DNA of 64,000 nt from Sialis fuliginosa (Eukaryota > Arthropoda > Insecta > Megaloptera > Sialidae), in contig OY540815.1 of NCBI GenBank assembly GCA_961205875.1, positions 6,758,001 to 6,822,000 of the forward strand, read 5' to 3'. The stretch's first letter is position 1, and every line of letters starts with the position of its first letter. The notes under the pieces were generated by a model. That model searched no databases, was not told the DNA's origin, and worked only from the letters and a program-made list of their open reading frames with translations. Shown piece by piece: positions 1 through 11,223 of the stretch. The translations under genes and the position numbers were made by a program.

Positions 1-353
1 ACCACAGCAAATTTAATAAAAAACAAACCGATGTAATAAGGGTCTATCTCTCCCTCAGGGATGAACTTAAATCTATATTACGTCTAAGAAAGCTGACACT
101 AGTATTTTTAGAAAAAGTGTTGGGACCAGAACTGACTTTTTCTGCATAAAAAATATACATAGCATTTATACAAATATTCTTGTATAGTTTATGATTTCTT
201 TTGACACCTCTACACTAACTGGTAGAGGTTTTTAATCATTTAAAATATAATCATTATTTGGGATAAACGAAAAAACTACTGAACTGATTTTCACTAATAG
301 ATTAATTTATCTGAGCAGATTTTTGACCAACTTTTTTTTAAATTTATAGTACA
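1..353. other. Unassigned AT-rich DNA
   Basis: No coding signal. The only structure seen is a perfect 8-bp hairpin, ACCTCTAC at 206-213 and GTAGAGGT at 222-229, with an 8-base loop. No run of T suggests a terminator, and in this eukaryotic context the hairpin may be chance. Confidence 0.5.
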
Positions 354-1222
354 CTAGCTGGACCCGCGCAGCTTCGCTCGTGGACTACGGAATTGTTGTT
401 TAGGATTTAAAAAATATATAGTTGAATTAATTACAAACACGATTAGTTATTATTGTAATAAATACCAAACTATACTTAAATTACCTACTTAACAAAAACA
501 AATCAGAACAAAAAGTAAAAATAATTTTTGTTCTATTTAAATTTAAAAGTTAATTATTGAAAACAAAATAAACAATTGACAATCAAAAGAATACCGGCCT
601 GTGATCATTCCCTCTGCCCTGCGTCTACTTGTCACGCTACCTCCTTGCCGCACGCCGCAACACGGGTCGCCATCGCGCCAATAATATGTTCCCGTATGTA
701 TATTTCGATATTTTCTAAACTATACGACCAAATTGGATGCTGTAAATGGCAAATTATATCTACATTAAGTACTTATGACGATGAAATCATTTATTTCGAT
801 AAGAATTAATGTTTTGCAGGTCATAAGTCCACGTAAACAGAACCCAAATATTTTTAATTTTCTTTGTAACATAAAAACAATCATTGTGGCTTTAATATAA
901 AAGTTAGACATATAGTGTCGCTGACTTTATTGTAGATTTTTTGATTCTACACAATTCTTTAACACATTATTTTGTTTAATATTGAACGGTTTAGGCAGCG
1001 TATTGCAAAATAGCGCGCCGACGGGAAATTTTTTTCCGACACTTGATTTACTATTATCGTCACTGCTTAGTTGTTATGTTACCTAATGTAACAAAATATA
1101 GCCTATAACGTGGCCAGAGAACGTACCTACCTACGAATTAAAAAACATGTAAATCGGATAAGTGGTTCTCGAGTGATAAGCACCCTAACGGACAGACAAA
1201 GACAAGTTGAGCTTTATTACAT
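354..1222 (+). repeat. Interspersed repeat R1, copy 1
   Basis: The element starts with CTAGCTGGACCCGCGCAGC and TTCGCTCG and ends near a GACAGACAAAGAC run followed by TTGAGCTTTAT. It aligns almost end to end with 15671-16545, by eye mostly identical with scattered substitutions and small indels. The layout (a CTAGCTG...CGCGGCTTCGCTCG start and a CAGACAGA-type tail) is common to non-coding insect mobile repeats, but I cannot assign a superfamily. A 77-codon frame at 576-809 lies inside; it is disrupted in the sister copy, so it is not a gene. Confidence 0.8.
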
Positions 1223-2060
1223 AGATGACACAATATAAAAATTGTGAAATGCAAGTCGAGTTCACAATGTTTTTTATTTTTTCGAAAAAAATCTTAATAG
1301 TTATAAGATTGCGACAGACAGACATACATTTTTTTCGATTTCAGTATGAAACATTAAAAATAATTTATATGACTTCTGCGGTGATTTTGGTATGAATCAT
1401 GGCTTATACCCAGAAGCCAAGATTCACTAAAGATTTTTTTAATTAAAAGTATGTAATTTCTAAAGCAAGACCATCACCGATAATAATTAACTACCAGTAA
1501 AGCATCTGACAGAATTAATCGATTCACATACAATATTCTTTTAGCATCGAACGTCCCAAATAATGAGTCTATAGAAATGTTTTTGTCACCGGGCAGTCGG
1601 AGATCAAGTCGACATTGACATCACGTACATTTAACTCAATTCAACAAAATTATACGTACTATAGAAAAGATGGGAACTTTTCCCTTTTATTCGGCCAGTC
1701 AATCACTTTCCTTTCCTTTTATAGCGAAAGTTTTAATACCGTTACGGGTCGGAGGTCTCTGGAATTAATGCATTACGGGAAGGAAGGAAATTGTGGCCAT
1801 GACTTAAGTTGGATACGTGGATTTGTCTTTATTATTTAATATGAATTTTGGTTATTTTAATGAGATAAAGAAAGATTATTTTCACTTTTCGTCCGTTGAA
1901 TATTTGTATTTCATAGTTCGAAAAACGCGTTTATAAAAAGTATTATAAATAAATACGTATTAGACCAAGAGCTCGCTGCAAAAAAAACTAGCCTATCGAG
2001 TAACAGGGTAAAATGTTTTTTAAATGTTAGTAACCATAGCGACTATGAGAAAAATCATTT
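1223..2060. other. Unassigned AT-rich DNA
   Basis: Nothing recognisable. An open frame of 74 codons at 1615-1839 lies here; it has no motif, signal peptide or membrane segment that I can identify and I do not call it a gene. Confidence 0.4.
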
Positions 2061-2370
2061 TGTGCCTGGCCGGAACTTGTTAAACTTTTTTAGCCGTCCC
2101 CTCTTCCGGGAAATTTTTTGTACAGCAATTATACCAATAAAGTAACAGTTTGAAATCACTGCCAAAATTTAGTATTCCTAAACTTATATAAAAAAAATAT
2201 TTGTGCCTTATTAAATCCTGTTGGCACAAAACTTTTAATTTTTTTTGACTCATTACTATACCATTCGAGTAACATCTTCAAACTATGACCAAATGAAAGT
2301 TTATATATTTTTTTATTGAAAAATACATTTGTGCCATTTCAATACCTGGCACAAAACTTTTTATTTTTCT
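2061..2370. repeat. Degenerate tandem repeat, about 2.5 units
   Basis: TGTGCC followed some 15-30 bases later by GGCACAAAACTTTT or its variant recurs at about 2061, 2202 and 2330, a spacing of about 141 and 128 bases. The AT-rich spacers also share phrases such as GAGTAACA...CAAACTATGACC. This is an old, diverged tandem duplication. Confidence 0.55.
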
Positions 2371-2416
2371 CAAAGGTTATAGCCAGGTAGGCATACAAAA
2401 TCGGCCTTTGCATAAA

Positions 2417-2672
2417 CATGGCTGATTTTTTTTTGGAAGTCACATTCTATGTAACTTTCAACCTGACCAAATATTAGCTTAAAAAAATATATAGTATTCG
2501 AGAAAAAAATTATTTTTTGATTTTCAACCGCTAGAGGCGTGATTATCCTCACAGGCGAAGATGCGTTCCACAGATGCATATTAAAATACTCGCGTGATAT
2601 GAATTTTAATATATATATAATTTTATATATACCTAGATGCACCCCCTGAAAGAAATCCTGCCGGCGCCAATG
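2417..2672 (+). mobile_element. Diverged copy of the 22274-22557 MITE
   Basis: From AAGTCACATTCTATG onward this matches 22328-22557 closely, through the GAGGCGTGATTAT and GGCGAAGATGCGTTCC segments and the terminal CCGGCGCC. The first 30 or so bases differ from the better copy, so the left end is altered. It abuts a hAT end at 2673-2710 and was probably inserted into that older element. Confidence 0.7.
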
Positions 2673-2710
2673 TATGCGGCCCAGAATGTTCAAAAGGTTG
2701 GACACCTATG
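2673..2710 (+). mobile_element. Right terminal fragment of hAT-like element
   Basis: TATGCGGCCC...CAAAAGGTTGGACACCTATG matches the right end of the intact element at 59374-60024 (about 59987-60024). No matching left end is visible upstream, so this is a remnant split by the MITE that precedes it. Confidence 0.65.
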
Positions 2711-3243
2711 ATCTAGACTATAGGAACAATATCGAAAAAGCAACACTAGCAACCCAATATTGAGCCAAGCTTGGATCCATCGTCAAGGCTGGCTTTTCCT
2801 ATAAGAGAAATCGCACAAATGAAGAGATTCCTAGATTTGCTACTTATTTACTAATTATTATAATCAGTACGACTAATTATAACGATTTACAAAGCGATAC
2901 CTAACAAACGTACGAGTATTGCATACGTAGTACATTAACGATAATGCATATACAATAATATACATGTATAATATTAATGCACACAAATCAATGGAGGTAT
3001 TTCACAAGCTATCTGCGCCAACATGTACAGGTAGAATTAAGCATGTAGCTTATTAGCTGGTCTGAGATTCGCCACCCTGCAGTCACTGCGGCACAAACAC
3101 ATAAGCTGTGAATATATATTATATTATTTGAGCCTTTGCCGCTGTATCACATTCCAGGTAACTAAAACTAACAACGTAATCTCTAAATTATATTTCATTA
3201 GGTTGCTACCACTGTAATTAATACCTTTAGTAATTGTTTATAA
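2711..3243. other. Unassigned AT-rich DNA
   Basis: No coding signal, repeat end or RNA gene recognised. Confidence 0.4.
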
Positions 3244-3596
3244 TCTATGTAATTGTGTATGGTTTTTTAATTTTTATTTGTTTTTTAGATATGTATTAGG
3301 AGCTTTGGTTAAGTTGTTAAATTAGTAATGAAATTTTCAGGTAGCTATATGGTATTATTTCAGTTTTAGTATTATCTTTGAATTAGATAACCATGTTTCA
3401 AAATTGATTGTTTTTCTGGATCTATGTAATTATGTATGGTTTTTTAACTTTTATTTGTCTTTTAGATATGTATGTATTAGGAGCTTTGGTTACGTTGTTG
3501 TTTAATTAGTAATGAAATTTTTACATAGCTATATGATATTATTTCAGTTTTAGTATTATCTCTGAATCATGTTTCAAAATTGATTGTTTTTCTGGA
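3244..3596. repeat. Tandem duplication, two units of about 177 bp
   Basis: TCTATGTAATTGTGTATGG at 3244 recurs as TCTATGTAATTATGTATGG at 3421. The two units stay aligned to the shared ending TTGATTGTTTTTCTGGA (3420 and 3596), with a few substitutions and small indels. The duplication is recent enough that most bases agree. Confidence 0.9.
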
Positions 3597-3949
3597 TATT
3601 ATGTGTGATAAAATGAAGTGAGGTGGGCAGAGGGATGAGGGGGGGGGAAGTACAAATATGTAACAACATTTTTTTAAATAAAAATATAAACATAGAAATG
3701 TGAATTAAGAGGGAAGGATGAATCGAAAATAATTAAGATATATTTTTGGGAATGGTGGTAAAATTAACAATGAAAAAAAGAGAAACTAGAGACATTTATA
3801 ACTACAACTAATAACATAGAATTTCGTTTCTTGTAATTTTTTATTTATTCATTTAATATAAAATCGAAAATATAGCTTCTTTGCGAAATAGGGGGTAGAT
3901 TTTTCCTTTAAAATCCTTACACTCCCGTAGGATTTTTCCCACTGGATTT
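3597..3949. other. Unassigned, with short poly-G tract
   Basis: Contains a run of G near 3641-3648; no other feature recognised. Confidence 0.4.
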
Positions 3950-4141
3950 GGCTATATAAGCTATCTATATTGACGTTATATTTATTGCTCTACGATTCTT
4001 AATTCTGGAAATATAAGCTTTAAAAATGTGGTATATTTTCCTTGAATTTGTGCTCCCAAAGTTACCTCCTTGTACCACCGGAAAAGACGTAGTTCTATGT
4101 CAATAATTTTACAAAATATTGATTGAAAGTAAAATATATAC
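3950..4141 (+). repeat. Interspersed repeat R2, first of two flanking units
   Basis: AAGCTATCTATATTGACGTT, TTTATTGCTCTACGATTCTT, GTACCACCGGAAAAGACGTAG and the AAAATATTGATTGAAAG ending all recur in the same order at 4559-4735. Related copies lie at 17720-17870 (minus) and 42820-42965 (plus). Superfamily unknown. Confidence 0.8.
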
Positions 4142-4146
4142 ATATA

Positions 4147-4556
4147 CAGTGTATTCCAAGCTGATTAAGACATAGGAAATTTAACATGGGGGTTATTAGA
4201 AGTGTTGTAGTAACCTTTGGTCAAATTTAACGATGTGTGATTGGTGCATTTAGAAATGCCGCCACAAAATTTTATTTAATTGCCGCCCCTTTACCAAGGG
4301 GAAAATATAACTGAAAAGTGAGAATTTTTACAAATAATGGAAAATATAATATATATAAAATATGATGACCTTTTTTTTTAGTCGCGTTACTCATTTTTTG
4401 TTTTCCTTTTTTTTTTAAATATGCTATATTAAACTGTAAAAATCTATTTTAAAATGCACCAATGAAACATCGTTAAATTTGACCAAAGGTTACTACAACA
4501 TTTCTAATTGTCCCCATGTTAAATTTCCTATGTCTTAATCAACTTGGAATACACTG
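4147..4556. mobile_element. TA-flanked inverted-repeat element (Tc1/mariner-type MITE)
   Basis: The ends are CAGTGTATTCCAAG and its complement CTTGGAATACACTG, flanked by TA at 4145-4146 and 4557-4558. The inverted repeats extend inward for over 100 bases (CATAGGAAATTTAACATG, CTTTGGTCAAATTTAACG). The 410-bp element has no open frame. TA flanks fit Tc1/mariner-type integration. A solo copy of the right end (CAACTTGGAATACACTGTA) lies at about 41761-41779. Confidence 0.85.
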
Positions 4557-4558
4557 TA

Positions 4559-4735
4559 TAAGCTATCTATCGACGTTTTATTTATTGCTCTATGATTCTT
4601 AATTCCGGAAATATATGCTTTTAAAGTGCGGCATATTTTCCTTGAAAAGTTACATCTTTGTACCACCGGAAAAGACGTAGTTCCATGTCAATAATTTTAC
4701 AAAATATTGATTGAAAGTAAAATATATACATATAT
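4559..4735 (+). repeat. Interspersed repeat R2, second flanking unit
   Basis: Direct repeat of 3950-4141. The two units bracket the TA-flanked MITE, so either R2 was tandemly duplicated before the insertion or the MITE landed at the junction of a dimer. Confidence 0.8.
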
Positions 4736-4788
4736 AATAAAAATATTTTGGTTTATATACATACATGACCATATTGATAATATTAATA

Positions 4789-5119
4789 ATCTTGATTTAA
4801 TATTGGGATTTTTTAAGGTCAATTAAGATTTTAATAATTCTTTTTTAATAACACATAAGTGTATTTATTAACATAAAATAGCTATTCTTTCGAATGTTTA
4901 CACAAAAAATAATTTAATTTGAATTTTGTAAAAAATTATCTTTTGTGTAATTGTCTATATTATATTTGTAGATGTGGTTGTAACTAAAGTGCACTGAGGA
5001 AGAATGTAAACATTCGAAAGAATAGTTATTTTATGTTAATAAATACACTTATGTGTTATTAAAAAAGACTTATTAAAATTCTTAATTGACCTTAAAAAAT
5101 CCCAATATTAAATCAAGAT
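4789..5119. mobile_element. Foldback element with hammerhead-like core
   Basis: Long inverted repeats: 4789-4901 pairs with 5006-5119 (ATCTTGATTTAATATTGGG, CACATAAGTGTATTTATTAA, CGAATGTTTAC and complements). TA lies directly outside both ends (4787-4788, 5120-5121). The right arm and loop carry CTGAGGA, a GAATG/CATTC hairpin and GAAA (4994-5019), the order seen in hammerhead ribozymes. No open frame. Probably a head-to-head remnant of a Penelope-type terminal repeat, by inference. Confidence 0.75.
4994..5035 (+). ncRNA. Hammerhead-ribozyme-like motif (weak)
   Basis: Core CTGAGGA (4994-5000), one extra A (5001), stem II GAATG/CATTC (5002-5006 with 5011-5015, loop TAAA), then GAAA (5016-5019). 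Stem III is not clear: the following AATAGTTATT is self-complementary but the first pair is poor. Stem I is about 3 bp. Probably a decayed copy. Confidence 0.35.
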
Positions 5120-5793
5120 TATATAATAAAATATACCTATGTATTTACAAATCTTTAAATGTCTTATTTAAAAATGTCTCATAAAAGGAAATGTACTAGA
5201 ACTATGTAGAAGCTAAACCACAAAATACAGAACATATGATACGGTATAATATTTTAGTTTTAAAACAAAATACGCTACATTTAGTTTAAAAAATCCTTCA
5301 GCCATTATTTGTGTTTTATGTTTGCATAAAAAATATAGTATCAGGCATAAAGTTTAGTTACATTGTTTTCAAATGTACGTAGTTTTGTCTCTTTCGCTCT
5401 GAATAATTTACTGGCAGAGTTTTCCATATTCATGTGAAAGTTTTCTTGGAAAAATATCCCTTATAGATTGTTCCAGCGTTCTTGAATCGATAATTTAAGA
5501 TACTACGTTTTTTTTTAATTCTACTGTATTCTCGATTTGTGAATATATTATATACACAGAAAATTAACTTTTTTAATGCTTCAAGATATTTATGATATTC
5601 AGTAAATTATCTATTAATCTAGTATATAGGGTGTCACATTTAAAAATATATGTCCAGTTAGTTTCAGATCTATTGGCTGTTGAAAAAATGTTTCAAATAA
5701 AAGTTGTAGGAATTTAAAAAAAAACATAAACAACAAGCCTAAAAACTTCTAATATGAGTAAATTAGCAAAAAATTATAAAAGTAAAAAAAAAT
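5120..5793. other. Unassigned AT-rich DNA
   Basis: No gene. ATATAGGGTGTCACATTT near 5625-5642 looks like the start of an insect transposon terminal repeat (AGGGTGT-type), but no partner end was found. Confidence 0.35.
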
Positions 5794-6436
5794 ATCTGCC
5801 AAGTAAATGCACAGTACTTCCTCATGCTAAATTGACCAAAGGTAGTTTATTATTGAACAATTTAAATAAAACCCGACAGTGTTTAAATAAAATGCCTGGC
5901 ATTGGTTATAACCTTTTAATTTTTATACAATTTAACTAAAAAATATTCGTTTTTTGTAAGATGCACTTGATTATTTTTTCGTATATTTTTATATTTTTGA
6001 CAATTTCAATCTAAATCTAAATTTTTCAGTTATGCAAACATCAAAATGAAATTTAATATGTCAAAGTAAATAGCAATTTAAAAAAAAGCAAATTCCGATA
6101 AATCTATGCAAAGGAATAGTTACAACCTATATTATAAAAAATCGAATGCTCTACAAAAAATATTTTATAAAATTTACACGTAACATGTGTTGTTCTTGAG
6201 ATATCTTGAAAAAATAAATATTTTGGGTTGTCACCCCTCCAGCTTACACACGATTTTGGTGATTTTTAAATGGGAATGTTCTCAAGCTAGATCCAACCAA
6301 CGAAGTTTCATTAATATCGGTTCAGTGGTTCATGAGTTATGCGTGTGGCAAGGATTCAGGGTAAAATTTTGAAATCGGAGAACAATTTTTTTTCTCATTT
6401 CAAAACGATCACAAAGCTTTTCGTATCTTCGATATG
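5794..6436 (+). repeat. Interspersed repeat R3, copy 1
   Basis: Starts ATCTGCCAAGTAAATGCACAG and runs through TTGAGATATCTTGAAAAAAT, TCACCCCTCC, AATATCGGTTCAGTGGTTCA and ATCACAAAGCTT. It lacks the CAGACAGA...GAACGAAAAGTGTTTGTC segment present in the copy at 43512-44300 (internal deletion near 6360). A 61-codon frame at 6187-6372 lies inside and is not conserved as a frame in the other copies. Confidence 0.8.
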
Positions 6437-7258
6437 GCACATTGTAAAAATCTACTTTATCAATTGTTTTTAAAATTGTGAATTTTTCTACAATAATTTG
6501 AAAATTTGAGGGAATGAGTGGTCATTCATAATGTTATTAATATAAAATAGGCTTTCAAGAACTCAAATGTATATTTATAGTAAATAATTGTTGCATAGGA
6601 TTTCAAAAGACAAAATGCATTACAAAAAATAGTAACACAATGAAGACATTTTAGAGAACACTGAATTAGAACGTGAAGTAAATAAACGTAGACGCAATAT
6701 GTAATTATTACCTAATTTGAACGATGTAGTTAACAAAGTTAATCTCAAATTATGGTAGAGGCTTGGGTCTTTATGTCTCTAATTTCATTCTATTTTACCA
6801 TCAGTCACATAGAATGGGTGGCTGAAGCCCGTGTAAAAACATTAAAATGCGCAGATCGTAGTGTGCGTCTATTACCTAGGCATACAAGGTGTGCACTCAA
6901 AGAATACAGCATTTTTCAATAATTATTTTATATTTTGAGGCAAGAATTAACTTGTTTTTCACATTTTTGATGCCGAGATAATGTTTTTTTCAAGATTCAT
7001 CTCGTTAACCTTATACGATATCGAAATTGCATTAACTTGTATTTGTAAAATGTATAAAATAAATATTCTAGATTAGTTAATGACTAATTGCAAAAAAATA
7101 CTATTTACGGTTTAGTTGAACAAAGAATGATTTATAAAAAAAAATTCAAAAACGAATTTTTATCTACGCGCGTCTAAAATGTTGATATCTTGAAAATAAC
7201 TTTTTTTTTTTTAGGTTCATAAAATAGTGCATAACAATGTCCAACAGAAGGCATCAAT
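6437..7258. other. Unassigned AT-rich DNA
   Basis: No coding signal and no repeat boundary recognised. Confidence 0.35.
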
Positions 7259-7836
7259 AAGGTACTGGCACCAGTCTTGGATATGACCTCAGTAATGGCT
7301 ATTTTTTAATTAACTGAACTGAATTCGAAATATTTGTTGATATTTGATTACTACCATTTCTGAATATTAATCTATATATACATTTAACTGTCTTACAGCG
7401 TGATTTGATGACAATTGGCCAATAGGTATTAAAATGGTTGACATTTGAACTAATTATTAGTATAATTTATTTATTAAATAATAATTAATTATTATTTATA
7501 ATCAATTATTTATAATATAATTATTTAATAATTGTGTGTCGTATTATATATAGTACTTATCATTTTGTAATCATTAGCAAGTGCCCATCACTGCGTGCTC
7601 ATTACTGGTTTTACTTTATCCATTACTGGAGAAAAAACACGAACAAAATAAAAATTTAAAATTTAAAAACTAAACTATATTTACTGACTTTGGTAATTAA
7701 ATTGATTAAAATTAAATAAAGAGTTAATTGTTTTATTAGTAACATGAATTCATAAGAATTACAAAAAAAGAAGCCCATCAATCACAAAAACAGTAAACCC
7801 TGCTCTTATAACGGCTATAACTGGTGCCAGTATCTT
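7259..7836 (+). mobile_element. Interspersed inverted-repeat element R4, copy 1
   Basis: The left end AAGGTACTGGCACCAGTCTT is mirrored by the right end ending in CTGGTGCCAGTATCTT, giving about 17 bp of terminal inverted repeat. Internal phrases TTGTTGATATTTGATTAC, CAATTGGCCAATAGGTATT and TTATTAGTAACATGAATTC recur in the copies at 28746-29575 and 38835-40045. The flanks are TA-rich; the target duplication is not certain. No coding capacity. Confidence 0.7.
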
Positions 7837-8611
7837 ATCTTATGGCAAAATAATTTTATTATTAACTTTTGAAAACATTGTTTATAAAATTTGTTTAAAA
7901 TTACATGAATAATTAAACAACCTATTTATTTTTAAACACCCTGTACATGACAATTACATCTTTTTGTTGGTATTCCGTTATTGAAACAGTAAAAAAGCCA
8001 GTGCGTTCGTTCTGAAGCCAGACGCGAAGTAAGGCATACATCCTCAGAATCCTTCATCCCATTTAAATGTCACATTATCTTGTATCCCCCCATAATAAGC
8101 AGACACACACAGCGCGGTACTGCTTATAATGCAAAAAGTAAATAGGTTTTGTATATAAAGTATAAAAAGAACAAACGGATATGGTTCGGCAATAAAATGC
8201 AAGTATACTTAAAACTGATATATGCATCTATAACCATAGGTATCATATTTTTACAAGATGCAGTCGTTTAATTTTTTTTACAATTTTAATTAGTTTCACG
8301 CCAGCCAGATATTGGGTGGAACTAAAAGTTCAACTGGGATGATTTTGGTGTCATTCTAATCAGCGTATTGATCTGTAGCCATTAAACACTGAGCCATACC
8401 TGTGGAAATGCGGTACGGGCGAAGGTGGGCTAAACGTGCAGCGATCATTTTGCGCGCCAGCGTAATTTACAATCAGTATAATTCGACACTCAGAGCAAAG
8501 TTTTTGTCTCAAGTTATAGATCTCACTTAGATCTAAATGGTACAAGTAAAACATTTAACCAGTTTTAATGAGTGAAAACCTTCATATTATAAAAAAAAAT
8601 TGTATGTCCAC
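7837..8611. other. Unassigned DNA
   Basis: Contains a short more GC-rich part at about 8290-8470. A 64-codon minus-strand frame at 8360-8554 shows no motif. No feature assigned. Confidence 0.35.
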
Positions 8612-8860
8612 GATTGCGCTTGTAAATATTAAGTAATTAAATTGATAAAAATAACTGTATATTTGAATATATTCTCTACGACCTAACGTTTTTAATGTTT
8701 TGATTAAAGTTTTGTAAATTGAATAAAAAATTTTTTTAAATTTTTCTTATTTCTATGATTTCGCTTGTAAATATTAATTAATTGAATTAAAAAAAAAAAA
8801 AAAACAGTATATTAAAATATATTCTGTACGCAGTAACGTTTTTAATTTTTTGATGAAATA
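8612..8860. repeat. Direct repeat, period about 145 bp
   Basis: GATTGCGCTTGTAAATATTAA at 8612 recurs as GATTTCGCTTGTAAATATTAA at 8757. Both are followed by a TATATT...ATATTCT segment and AACGTTTTTAAT. The second unit carries a poly-A run. Confidence 0.8.
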
Positions 8861-8864
8861 AACA

Positions 8865-9000
8865 AGGACTTGAACCTGAATTCAAACCCGAACCGTAAAC
8901 CCGAAAAACCCCGTATTTTTTATTAACCTGAACACGAACCGAATCGCTATATTTCAAAATCAACGAACCTGAACCTGAATCCGAACTTTTTCATGGATAA
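8865..9000. repeat. Degenerate GAACC-rich repeat
   Basis: Repeated GAACCTGAA, GAACCGTAAACCCG and CGAACCGAATCG words give an irregular short-period array. The word content resembles the interior of the GAACCGGAA-rich hAT element at 29079-29467, so it may be an old relative. No terminal inverted repeats were found. Confidence 0.5.
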
Positions 9001-10125
9001 CTGGTAACCATATATTTTTAAAAGTTTCAATAAATTATTTTTAATATTTTAATATTTTTCCCCAATAAGTTTTTAAAGAGTTTATAAAATGTACTAATAT
9101 CTAACTTTGAATGCGCAATAATTTAAATTAAAGAGACATTCAGTACCTTTAAAATGATATATAACACTCAAACATAGTTAAACATAATTGAAAAATGCCC
9201 TTAAAAAAAGATTATTTTTATAAAAAAACAAAAATATAAACATCATTTAAAAATTAAAGACACTGGATTGCTCTTTAATTTAAATTATTGCGAGAAAATC
9301 ATTTAGGAACCTCAAGATGATATCCAATTACAAATTCCTTCGGTAGGTGTTTTAAGGATATACAAATGCAAATTTTGCGCATATAGCGTTTTGAAGATTC
9401 GAAAACATTTTTTTTCACTCCACTGAACAGCTTATTCGTTTTTTGTATGACTTCAAAATGGCTCGTATACAATAAATACAAATAATTCTGTAAATTAGCC
9501 ACCTACGTCTTTATAAAAACATATTGTATACAATGTCCCTTTTTAATTATTGTAGGATTGTTTCAGGAAACTCTAAAAACAGTTTGTTTTGGAGTTGGTA
9601 AACATTAATTAGAAAATATTTTTGTTACTTTACGTTGTATGAAAATTTTTGGGTTGTATTTATTTTATTTCGGGTTATAGGTTCCCATTTTCGTCAGTAT
9701 TTATGTACGTACGCTGTTTGAATTTGTATGAAGTGATCCTAGGTAGAAAAGCCAGTGGCGTAGTAAAAATATTGATATTTATTAAAATAAATAAATAATT
9801 AATTTATCGATAATAATTATTGAACATACAACATTTTTTTGATTGTTATTTTCTTTGGCTACGATTTATTGTTAAAATAGAACACATAAACAACTGAAGC
9901 CTCATCCTCTAAAGCTTAGAACTGAAATACAGCAATATTCGTTAAGCGCGTATATATACAAAAACAAAATCTAAACGATATTTAAAAGCTTTTTTCCTGT
10001 TCTTTTTCCAAACCCAAAGGTATTCGTGTACCTCCATAAAACAATGCGAGCGTCAAGGGAGTATTGCAAAAATTCACCAGGAAATAAATCTACCGCCCCC
10101 CGGACAGGTAAACATCATCCTCCCC
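9001..10125. other. Unassigned; one hAT-type end
   Basis: CAGTGGCGTAGTAAAAATATTG at 9753 looks like the common insect hAT-type start CAGTGGCGTAG. No matching right end was seen. The rest is AT-rich without recognisable features. Confidence 0.35.
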
Positions 10126-10320
10126 CAAAAGCATCCTTAGAGACATCCGCGCCTGACCCGTATGTGCGCCAGGCGCGTATCCAAAACTTTACCATCTGAA
10201 GGAGAGTTCAAAAAGTTATTACTATTAAGAATCATTCTCTCTCATGACGTCCTTAGAGACTCCCGCACTTGGACTACTGCCAGGAGCGTATTCAAAATAT
10301 TTCAAGGGGGAAATTGTATA
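10126..10320. repeat. Imperfect direct repeat, period about 110 bp
   Basis: CATCCTTAGAGACATCCGCG...CCAGGCGCGTATCCAAAACTTT near 10131 is repeated as CGTCCTTAGAGACTCCCGC...CCAGGAGCGTATTCAAAATATTTC near 10239. The GCGTATCCAAAATTT phrase followed by a G run is typical of insect mobile-element sequence. More GC-rich than its surroundings. Confidence 0.6.
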
Positions 10321-11190
10321 GGGTACTAGATTAATATGGTCAACATTGCTCTTTCTAGTTTTCCGTACCAAATCGGAAAAATGGAATACTTTGAAATCAA
10401 CATGATGTCTGTCTATCTGTCTGTGAAGCCTTCTAACTACAGAACCGTTTGATGTTTATAGTAAATAGTAGACCAATAATATACCTGAATTATAAAAATA
10501 AAATTTTGATGAATTACCAAAAAAACTTGCTATTCAATATAATTCAATATAAATATTTAGGATATTTTTTTTTATTTTTATTTTTTCGGTTGTTTTAGTT
10601 TTGGATCAAAAGTTAATTGTCCCAAAATTTCAAACTCATAGATCAAACCTGTGGACGGCGCAAACCGAATTAATAAATTATTTATTTTAATTTCTTACAG
10701 CAGCATATCATAGAGAATTAAATTTCTTACAAAAAAGATCCCAAGTGCTCAATTCATAGATAGAATATTTTTAAAGATATGTATGTTCGTTAAACATAGG
10801 TCTGTGGGACCGAAAAAATAAAAATAAAAAAACACCCTAATAAATATGTTAACGTTCGTTTAACAATTTTTTTTTAAATCTTAAAAATATTTTGTCCCTG
10901 CCATCTCAAGTAATAGTGAGAAAAAACTGAAAAAATTAAAATATATGTATAATGGCGCTGAGATAATAAGAAAATTGTCAGTATTCGCTGCACATACGCA
11001 TTTTTTTCAATTAATTCAATATTAGAATATGCGTAAAGTTTTAAATACACGTTTCGATAATATTTAAACGAATTATAACTAATTATAAGTATAACATAAT
11101 TTTTAACTTTCAATTATGAAGTTATTGTAATATTTTTATGTTTCATGGTCAATATAGTATATTTACACTATTTTCAGAAAGATGGGTGCA
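10321..11190. other. Unassigned; CTGTCTATCTGTCTGTG tract
   Basis: A short GTCTGTCTATCTGTCTGTG run at about 10409-10427 is probably the tail of an old mobile repeat. No genes recognised. Confidence 0.35.
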
Positions 11191-11191
11191 T

Positions 11192-11223
<32 letters not shown>
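11191..11223. repeat. (TG)n microsatellite
   Basis: A run of about 16 TG/GT dinucleotides with one interruption. The cysteine/valine-rich frame across it is an artefact of the repeat. Confidence 0.95.

Noticed and set aside
206..229. 8-bp hairpin considered as an intrinsic terminator
   Set aside because: Eukaryotic context and no gene upstream.
3244..3596. Regular direct repeats considered as a CRISPR array
   Set aside because: Only two units of about 177 bp with no unique spacers; the surrounding DNA is eukaryotic.
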